64,000 bases of DNA from Shewanella saliphila (lineage in GTDB: Bacteria > Pseudomonadota > Gammaproteobacteria > Enterobacterales > Shewanellaceae): NCBI RefSeq assembly GCF_014648295.1, contig NZ_BMQV01000015.1:22314-86313 (forward strand). The letters are read 5' to 3'. Made by a program: the position numbers and the translations under genes. The notes beneath the pieces are model-generated. The model saw only the letters and a program-made list of their open reading frames with translations. It searched no databases and was not told the DNA's origin. Of this stretch, positions 57,523-64,000 are shown in pieces (positions within the stretch are counted from its first letter, which is position 1; each line of letters begins with the position of its first letter).

Positions 57523-58641
57523 ATGAATATTGTGTACTGTAATTTCACAACGTCAAAACGTTCAAAATTGGCAAGATTGAAGGGTGACATTCCACAGATG
57601 TTCAATAATGACACTTCACCATGTGTCGAAGTAAATCAGTATCTGAGACAATTAGCTTTAAAAAATAAGCCCAAGAGCTTACAAACAAACGCTGAGCATC
57701 TTAAAGAATTTCTGCTTTGGGCTAATTCATCATTGAATAACATTGGTTCAATAACAGACGATACATTCGACTTTTACATTGATGCATTATGTGAATACAC
57801 AAAAAATAATGGAGAAAGACTTTCTTGGAATACAATTAATTCTAGAGTAGCTGGTGCTTACCGCTATCTTATTTGGTCATATGAAAAGGGGTTGTCCCCT
57901 TACCTTAATCCACAGGAAATACAAAGTTTAAAACTATCTTTGAGTCAGCGATATCAATCTAAAGGGCATCACTCTCAAGCTGTTTCAGAACCTATTAAGT
58001 TCATGCTATTAGAGGATGCTTTAAGATTTGTCTCTTCAGTCGGAAAGATCTCAGGAAAAAGAAATGCGCTAGTGAAAAAAAGAAATGTATTGTTGACATC
58101 ATTTATGCTCCAGACAGGATTAAGAATATCTGAAGCCTGTAACTTTCCTCTTCGTGATCTACCAGAAGTGAATAGTCGAGGAAAATTTACGCCAGCTAGA
58201 GTTATTGGAAAAGGCGGAAAGGCAAGAGTGATATTAATACCTAATGATTTACTTTACCAAATTTGGGAGTATGTAGACATAGACAGAGAGAAAAAAATCG
58301 ATGCTATTGCACACATAGATCCGAAAGATTGCCTTACATTATTTATCACCATAGATGGACAACCATTGAGCATTAACTGGGTTCAAAAACTATTTAGAAA
58401 AACCAGTAAGCACATTGGAGTTAAAGCTCACCCGCATCTTTTAAGACACACTTTTGGGACATATCATTATTTACTTAACCACGATCTAACTGGTCTTAGT
58501 AAACTACTTGGCCATGCAAGTGAAGAAACAACTAGAACATACTACGTGCATATAGCCACCTTAATAGCTTATTCTGGCTCATATAATGCTTTTCAACGTC
58601 AAATTGATATAGTGACAGAGGATTCTATTAGTGACAATTAA
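57523..58641 (+). CDS. Tyrosine recombinase (IntA-like), first of four element genes
   Basis: A 372-residue integrase with an N-terminal SAM-like core-binding domain (residues about 30-130) and a catalytic domain with all four signature sites: TGLR (Arg201), HLLRH (His305, Arg308), LLGH (His331) and Tyr340 (with Tyr341 beside it). It should therefore be active in strand cutting and joining. It overlaps the next gene by 11 bp. Size and order match IntA of strand-biased circularizing integrative elements. TnpA of Tn554 is a more distant alternative match. Confidence 0.93.
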   Translation: MNIVYCNFTTSKRSKLARLKGDIPQMFNNDTSPCVEVNQYLRQLALKNKPKSLQTNAEHLKEFLLWANSSLNNIGSITDDTFDFYIDALCEYTKNNGERLSWNTINSRVAGAYRYLIWSYEKGLSPYLNPQEIQSLKLSLSQRYQSKGHHSQAVSEPIKFMLLEDALRFVSSVGKISGKRNALVKKRNVLLTSFMLQTGLRISEACNFPLRDLPEVNSRGKFTPARVIGKGGKARVILIPNDLLYQIWEYVDIDREKKIDAIAHIDPKDCLTLFITIDGQPLSINWVQKLFRKTSKHIGVKAHPHLLRHTFGTYHYLLNHDLTGLSKLLGHASEETTRTYYVHIATLIAYSGSYNAFQRQIDIVTEDSISDN

Positions 58642-60661
58642 GTACGTACAAATTACTAAAATCACTGCTGATGAAGCTCGAGCATATCGTGATTTAAAAT
58701 TTACCATAAAGTGCAAAAACACTGGTCACCCACATACCTATAATCTTAACAATAAGTGCGAATTGGGCTCTAAAAAAATTATCAGCCTTTTTTCATGGGC
58801 TATGTACAAAAATAGACACTCTCAAGGGCATTTCACACGCATATCTGTTATAGAGAAATTTCAAAAGTTCCTCCAATTTGCCTCCTTGCATGATATTACA
58901 TCTCCTTCGGATCTCGATGGCACGGTCCTCATAAATTTTTGCCTTTGGCTAAAGAACGAATCCGGCCTAAAATACTCTACAGCAGGAAGTCTGTTTCGTT
59001 CTATAAGCAGTATTTTTAAACAATGGCAAAAGCATAAATCGATTTCTCCAACATTTATAATTCCGGAAAATATGTTCCCCAAAAGTAGTGGGTTATCTTC
59101 AAGTAATGAAGGATACGATATGGAAGAAATAAGGGAAATATCAACAGCTGTACAACAATCACTAGTTATCACATCGAAGCGTCTTGAATCAACATATAAA
59201 CCACAATGGCTAGGAAAGGAACCTCCTATTACTGATGTTGCACCCGTTATCACAAATAAAAAAAAGCGTTCCGTATGGGCAAGCAAAGATTATTGTATTT
59301 GGTTTTGGGTAAATGAACTGCACTGTGAAAAATTAAATATCGAAAGTCTCTATAAAATACCTAGAGGTCAATCTTTTTTGAAAGGGATATCTAATGGAAC
59401 AACTTATTACGCCAAAGCACTAAAAAAATTCTATAAAAGTGTCAGTGATACTGACTATTACATAAATAATTTTGCAGGAAAACCGTCTCCAATTAAGTAT
59501 AATTCACCTTGGCAAAAGACAGATTACCTGGTTTGGTACTGGGAAAATATTATGCAATGTCAGGTTTTAAGTGATGCCGATACCCTTAAAAAGTACCCAT
59601 TGTTTTATCATGGTTTCAGACACCGACAACCAGGTTGGTTAACCGCATTCTATAATGAGAACAACCTTAAGCTTTGGGTCTCTGCATCAGATTTAGTCCC
59701 TTATTACCTAATGTTACTTATTCGAACTGGATTAAATCCAAGCACTATCTCTAGACTTACATTAGACTGCCTTGAAGTAGACCCTCTGGATTCTAATAGA
59801 ATGTTTATTCGGTGGGAGAAGTACCGTTCCAACAAAAAGGATAAAACAATCCCATTAATAAAAGGAAGTGATAGTTGGCCGATTAGAATAATTCAACGAG
59901 TAATAAAAATCACTGAATCGTATAGACCTAAAGGACAACAAGCGTTATGGATTAGTAATGCTAGCTCTGATCAAGTTCCCAGAGTAATAACAGTAAAAAG
60001 ATTTCAGCAAGCTATTTACGATTTTGGAGTGCAGCTTAACCTAAAACGCCCCAGTGATAGCAAGCCCATTACGTTACAAGCAAGTTTATTTCGACCTACA
60101 ATGGCTTGGCAAGAATACCTTCGTACAGAGGATTTAACATACTTACAAGCACTCTTAGCGCATACTAGGTTAAAAACTACATCAGATTACTTGAGAAAGC
60201 TTAACGACCCCATATTTAAGGCTCGAAGAGGACTCCATCTAGAAGCTATGTTACTTGGATTGGAAGGAGATAATGATGACCCATTCTCTCGATTACCAGC
60301 TGAAATCGATAAACCTCAAGAGAATCTATTAAATCATTGTAAAGATCCTTTAAACTCGCCTCAAAAGAATCAATCTGTAGGAGTATATTGTAGCTCAGCG
60401 ACAGAGACTTGTCTTGGTTGTCAAAATCTTGTTATTACACAGCTTGATATAAAAAAATATTTCAGTTATTTAAACTATTACCAAACCCTTTTAGCATTAG
60501 GTGAAATTAAACAAGATGAATTTAATTTAGCTACTCAGGAGAAACAGTATATGTGGGATACATATATACTCCCTAAATATGATAAATCTATTGTTGAAAT
60601 GATTCGCAACGATGCAATCCACAACCCTGTTCCTGAATGGTCGATTAAAAATATAGGTTAA
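58631..60661 (+). CDS. Catalytically degenerate tyrosine-recombinase-fold protein (Tfp-like)
   Basis: A 676-residue protein with a recombinase-like C-terminal half, but the key residues have changed. TGLNPSTIS has Asn369 where the first catalytic Arg belongs. SLFRPTMA (485-492) has lost both histidines of the HxxRH box while keeping Arg488. LLAHTRLKTTSDYL keeps His511 and Tyr520. It ends with a cysteine cluster, CSSATETCLGC. This pattern fits Tfp, the recombinase-fold protein of SE-type elements, thought to be structural rather than catalytic. Second gene of the four, 4 bp before the next. Confidence 0.85.
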   Translation: MTIKYVQITKITADEARAYRDLKFTIKCKNTGHPHTYNLNNKCELGSKKIISLFSWAMYKNRHSQGHFTRISVIEKFQKFLQFASLHDITSPSDLDGTVLINFCLWLKNESGLKYSTAGSLFRSISSIFKQWQKHKSISPTFIIPENMFPKSSGLSSSNEGYDMEEIREISTAVQQSLVITSKRLESTYKPQWLGKEPPITDVAPVITNKKKRSVWASKDYCIWFWVNELHCEKLNIESLYKIPRGQSFLKGISNGTTYYAKALKKFYKSVSDTDYYINNFAGKPSPIKYNSPWQKTDYLVWYWENIMQCQVLSDADTLKKYPLFYHGFRHRQPGWLTAFYNENNLKLWVSASDLVPYYLMLLIRTGLNPSTISRLTLDCLEVDPLDSNRMFIRWEKYRSNKKDKTIPLIKGSDSWPIRIIQRVIKITESYRPKGQQALWISNASSDQVPRVITVKRFQQAIYDFGVQLNLKRPSDSKPITLQASLFRPTMAWQEYLRTEDLTYLQALLAHTRLKTTSDYLRKLNDPIFKARRGLHLEAMLLGLEGDNDDPFSRLPAEIDKPQENLLNHCKDPLNSPQKNQSVGVYCSSATETCLGCQNLVITQLDIKKYFSYLNYYQTLLALGEIKQDEFNLATQEKQYMWDTYILPKYDKSIVEMIRNDAIHNPVPEWSIKNIG

Positions 60662-60665
60662 GCCC

Positions 60666-62468
60666 ATGATAAACATATCGAATCAAGAGAGAAATGCAGC
60701 ACCAGAGATAAAAAATAAGCAGATTTCAAAACACTCTAAATATTCTGATAATAAGTGGGACTTTAGTTACGAGAACCCAAAATTAAAAAAATGTGATGTG
60801 ACATTTAATTTTGAAAAGTTAGTATTTAACGATGGAACAAACGTATGTAGTCAACATAATGAACAATATCTTGCTGTTGCAAAGGATTTTATAGAGCAAT
60901 TAATCTTTAACCCCCTCCCCTCCAACCCCAAAACATCAACATTGACAAAATTACTCACTCATGGGTTAAAACGTATACTTTCATATATGTATGATAATAA
61001 AATTTTAAAATTATCAGATATTACTGAATTTGATGCCTCATGTATTCAAAGTGAAATTCTGAATGAAACTCATAAAAATGGCCTTGAAATAACAAACAGA
61101 ACTTTATTGAGTCGAGTTCGTGGGTTTGGCCATTTACAAAAGCAATCTCACAAGATGAGAGACGGTTTGACGGTTCACTTGCTAGAAGGTATGTCTGAAT
61201 CTGAATGGGCTAGAATTAATGCAAATAAGGTAATTGGTCGACAAGAAAGAACTACATCTGAAATGCCTGATTCTGTAGCCAAAAAACTCTATCATGCTGC
61301 TATCAGAGATATTGAAACTTACAAAATATTACATGAAGTGAACCTAGCAAGAGAAAAATTTATATCTATTAGAAAATACAAAAAGAAATACAGAGATGAC
61401 GGTACCGCATACTACGAACCCATTGTTAAAAAAACATTTCCATATTCCGATTTCGGGTTTACAAACCATCATGAAATAAATTCTTTTCAAAACAGATTGA
61501 TGTCAGCTGGTTACATTCTCATTGCATTGTTTACCGGCATGAGAATCCATGAGATTTTGCGTATCAGGAATGAACACAATTTCAAATCTGAAACTTTGAA
61601 CCACAATGGATACGAACAGGTTATTAGTTTTGTTATTTCACAAACAACGAAACTAGAAGCAGAACCGACAAAGTATAAATGGCAAACATTGCCTTTTATT
61701 AAACAAATAATGGATAAATTAAAACTAGGCTTGAGTAACCGTTACACCTCAAATAAGGACTATTTATTTGTTCAAAAGGCTAATCGAAGTCCATATCAAG
61801 TATCGAATATGAGTATGAATACTATGTTACGTCAATACCTCAATCACAATAACATTACATATAATAATGAAGTCTGGTACATAGCAAGCCACCAGTTTAG
61901 GAAAAAATTCGCTAGAATTATGACTCGACAAGGCTTGGGAATCAAAGCCATCCAAGATCAACTCAAACACTATGACCCCGAAATGACTAAAATATACGGT
62001 GACCCAAACATTTATATTGAGTTACAACAAGAAAAATTTATACTTTCTGAAGAACTATATGCAGAACTTTATTCGAATCAAATACCTATAATTGGTGGCG
62101 GTGCCGATGAGGTAAAGCAACTTAGAAAAGAGTTTAAAGGAATGACTAAGGCTGAACGTGAAATTTTTCTGCAAAGTCTTCCTAATAAAGCTCTTATTGA
62201 GCAAACGGATGATGGTCTATGTATGTATAGACCACAAAAGGCTCTTTGTGGTGGTGATAAAACGGCTTGCAGGCCCGCTGATTGTAATAATTCAGTAATA
62301 TCAGCGGATGGTATGCGCAGAACCCTATTGTGGCGTAAACGTGAAAATGAGAGATTGTTAACTTTTTTTAAATCAAGTTTGCCTAAGACATCCTATTTAA
62401 ACTCTAGGAACATTGAAATTAACAAGCTGATTGAACAGCTAGATAAAGCTGAGGTCATTAATGTCTAA
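60666..62468 (+). CDS. Tyrosine recombinase (IntB-like)
   Basis: A 600-residue integrase with an intact catalytic set: TGMR (Arg293), SHQFRKKF (His409, Arg412), LKHY (His435) and Tyr444 in TKIYGD. A C-terminal Cys motif, ALCGGDKTACRPADC, may bind zinc. It overlaps the following small gene by 8 bp. Size and order match IntB of strand-biased circularizing elements. Very AT-rich codon usage, as in the whole module. Confidence 0.9.
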   Translation: MINISNQERNAAPEIKNKQISKHSKYSDNKWDFSYENPKLKKCDVTFNFEKLVFNDGTNVCSQHNEQYLAVAKDFIEQLIFNPLPSNPKTSTLTKLLTHGLKRILSYMYDNKILKLSDITEFDASCIQSEILNETHKNGLEITNRTLLSRVRGFGHLQKQSHKMRDGLTVHLLEGMSESEWARINANKVIGRQERTTSEMPDSVAKKLYHAAIRDIETYKILHEVNLAREKFISIRKYKKKYRDDGTAYYEPIVKKTFPYSDFGFTNHHEINSFQNRLMSAGYILIALFTGMRIHEILRIRNEHNFKSETLNHNGYEQVISFVISQTTKLEAEPTKYKWQTLPFIKQIMDKLKLGLSNRYTSNKDYLFVQKANRSPYQVSNMSMNTMLRQYLNHNNITYNNEVWYIASHQFRKKFARIMTRQGLGIKAIQDQLKHYDPEMTKIYGDPNIYIELQQEKFILSEELYAELYSNQIPIIGGGADEVKQLRKEFKGMTKAEREIFLQSLPNKALIEQTDDGLCMYRPQKALCGGDKTACRPADCNNSVISADGMRRTLLWRKRENERLLTFFKSSLPKTSYLNSRNIEINKLIEQLDKAEVINV

Positions 62469-62916
62469 ATCTTTGTCACGTGGTAATCACAACGGCCTAC
62501 TTAAGAACAGAGAAGAAACAAAACATAATAATACTAAAGCTTTATGGCAACAGGTAGAGCTACTGCATAAAGCTAAGCCTGAGGTTACATGGACGTATAA
62601 GGAAATATGGAGTGGTGCCGGTCTAAAAAGTAATATGGCGCTAAATAGCCCTTGGAATGCGCACATTCGAGAAGCCATTGAGACACATAATAAACTGATT
62701 AAAGAGGGGTATAGCCATAATAAATTTCTCGAAACGAATAAGCACAGATCTTTAAGAGATGACAATAGGTACTTACGAAATCAACTAAAGGATATGACAA
62801 GGCAGCGTGACAAAGCTTTACAAAGTATTGCTTTCTATCAAGCAGAAAGGGATGACCTCGAGCAAGAGGTTAAAATATTAAAGTTAAAAGTTGATAGATT
62901 AATGATGAGCAGATAA
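62461..62916 (+). CDS. Small coiled-coil accessory protein (Srap/TnpC-like), 151 aa
   Basis: The fourth gene of the module, translationally coupled to the IntB-like gene by an 8-bp overlap. The N-terminal half (WQQVELLHKAKPEVTWTYKE) is basic and probably DNA-binding, and the C-terminal third (DNRYLRNQLKDMTRQRDKAL onward) is a coiled coil. This matches the place and shape of the SE auxiliary factor Srap and of TnpC of Tn554, which biases recombination. The family call rests on context and shape. Confidence 0.75.
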   Translation: MSKSLSRGNHNGLLKNREETKHNNTKALWQQVELLHKAKPEVTWTYKEIWSGAGLKSNMALNSPWNAHIREAIETHNKLIKEGYSHNKFLETNKHRSLRDDNRYLRNQLKDMTRQRDKALQSIAFYQAERDDLEQEVKILKLKVDRLMMSR

Positions 62917-62935
62917 TCATGCTTCACACAATTTT

Positions 62936-63472
62936 TTGAAATCGTTCTTTCGGCTTGAATCAAGAAGTAAACTTATAAAAACTAGCAGGCAAGAAGCAGT
63001 TTTGACCGCAAATTGGATGCCAAACGCCGTTAGAAAGCTCCTTGAAAGTGGCTTATCATTAAGTCAATTCGCAAAGCGAGAAAGTATCAACTTATCGACT
63101 TTGTATTCTTGGCAAAATAAGTATTTAAAAGCAGGTGCGGGTTTGGCAGGTAGTAATCGTTCTGATGATTGGTCACCAGAGCAAAAGTTTTCAGTTGTTT
63201 TAGAAACGGCAGCATTGAGCGAAATTGAATTAAGTCAGTATTGCCGTGAAAAAGGGCTTTATCCTGAACAAGTTAAAGCATCATTGGTACTGAAAAAAAA
63301 GTTAAATGCCTACTGGGGGGAAGACGAGGACAGTTAACCTCACTCACAGATAGGCAGCATTACGCATCCTTGATTGATGAAGCTGTTACCTCAGGCGCAA
63401 GAAAAGAGAGGGCCTGTGAAGAAATTGGCTTATCCATACGAACGTTACAGCGGTTCCAAAATGAGCAGTAAG
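62936..63472 (+). pseudogene. IS3-family transposase remnant
   Basis: The first part (62936-63337) carries two helix-turn-helix-like segments, including SLSQFAKRESINLSTLYSWQ and DWSPEQKFSVVLETAALSEIE, as in IS3 OrfA. The coiled-coil region is missing between GLYPEQVKA and SLVLKKKLNAYWGEDE, an internal in-frame deletion. OrfB then begins in the neighbouring frame (SLTDRQHYASLIDEAV, then RACEEIGLSIRTLQRF) and is cut off at about 63470. No start codon better than TTG. Not functional. Confidence 0.75.
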
Positions 63473-63602
63473 TCATCTTTACGGGCACCTATTTTTTTAT
63501 GGCCTACAACTTCCCCTTTAGAGTCAATGATACAGACGAAAGTAAACGTGCATGTAAATCAATACCACAGTAGTATGGATGTGAGTTATTATAAAATTTC
63601 AT
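63466..63602 (-). pseudogene. IS110-family transposase, N-terminal fragment with frameshift
   Basis: On the minus strand an ATG at 63602, with an AGGAG site, opens MKFYNNSHPYYCGIDLHARLL, the DEDD-type start of IS110 transposases. One base is missing shortly after (TTTCGTC where TTTACGTC is expected), and the remaining KGEVVGHKKIGARKDDLL is in another frame. It is cut at about 63468 where the IS3 remnant ends, so the two fragments abut. Confidence 0.75.
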
Positions 63603-63945
63603 TGAGCTTTCTCCTGTTGTTTAGTCACCTTAAGCATACTACTGATGCGGCTTGCTAGGGAGAGGGCTCATAAGTATCAAATTGCTGGACTAGGAAAATT
63701 ACTCGCATGCGCTCCTACTTTTCCGGTGAGCAAAGCGTTATACACCTAATTCGTAACTGAGAGTCTGAATGTATCAAATTGATTTAATGACAATACCTGT
63801 TTATAGAATTAAACGTGAAATATATTACGAACAGAGAAGTATATTTACTGAAAATAGGATCTTTGGTGGTTCGGATCCCCCTGTGTCAGGATAGTTGTCG
63901 CCTCAATTAATTTACAAATAAACAGGGCGCGGTAAGTTAAAGCAA
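63603..63945. other. Non-coding stretch with possible IS ends
   Basis: The part next to 63602 looks like the upstream flank of the IS110 fragment. Around 63886-63905 the sequence CCCTGTGTCAGGATAGTTGT could be the left end of the next insertion sequence. No gene seen. Confidence 0.35.
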
Positions 63946-64000
63946 GTGAATTATCAAAGGCATTCAGTTCAATTTAAAGAAGCGATATTAAACAAGCTTA
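63946..64000 (+). CDS. Possible transposase, N-terminal part only (runs off the window)
   Basis: A GTG at 63946 opens NYQRHSVQFKEAILNKL, which resembles the basic helix-turn-helix start of IS3/IS66-like OrfA proteins. Only 18 codons are inside the window, so the assignment is tentative. Confidence 0.35.
   Translation, partial: MNYQRHSVQFKEAILNKL

Overview
The window looks like a chromosomal segment of a marine gammaproteobacterium of the Shewanella type. The evidence is protein resemblance (ArgA, SlmA, CoaBC-Dut, RadC-RpmB-RpmG, LeuABCD and others), core gene content and the moderately AT-rich sequence with dense palindromic intergenic repeats. No 16S gene is present, so the genus is an inference. 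I saw no tRNA, rRNA or CRISPR array.

Positions 1-31,000 are mostly core metabolism and housekeeping. They hold glycerol kinase, a FadL porin, a complete leuABCD operon with leader peptide and attenuator, a TPR/degenerate-GGDEF membrane protein, RecQ, a PaaI/YigI-type thioesterase, RarD, ArgA behind tandem ARG boxes, L28/L33, RadC, CoaBC-Dut-SlmA, an S9 peptidase, FolE, the PyrE/Rph pair with a terminator-like attenuator between them, and YicC. A minus-strand cluster follows: hipB-hipA, a SEC-C protein and two uncharacterised proteins.

Positions 31,300-45,500 are accessory transport. A tight four-gene operon carries an ABC ATPase, two DUF3526-like permeases and a TonB-dependent receptor. An EmrAB/TolC-like efflux operon has a frameshifted outer-membrane gene and a palindromic repeat element between its MFS and HlyD genes; it is divergent from a TetR gene with a palindromic operator inside its promoter. 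YcaQ and a Dcu-type C4-dicarboxylate transporter follow.

Positions 45,900-64,000 are a defence and mobile-element region. The most interesting part is 46,240-53,757: a 5-methylcytosine methyltransferase, a 1005-residue protein with two GHKL ATPase modules and a histidine-kinase-like H box, a 669-residue protein starting with a receiver-like domain, and a convergent Mrr-type endonuclease. I read it as a restriction-modification system with a built-in two-component-like sensor. Next come a Fic pseudogene broken by a frameshift and an amber codon, an AAA/DUF4143 ATPase with palindromic operators and flanking degenerate direct repeats, and a four-gene module (two intact tyrosine recombinases, one catalytically degenerate recombinase-fold protein, one small coiled-coil protein). 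That module matches the intA-tfp-intB-srap set of strand-biased circularizing integrative elements. It is followed by nested IS3 and IS110 remnants and the start of another probable transposase gene at the window edge.

Two families of intergenic palindromic (MITE-like) repeats recur: one near 13.4, 24.5 and 38.5 kb, the other near 0.2, 23.3 and 41.8 kb.
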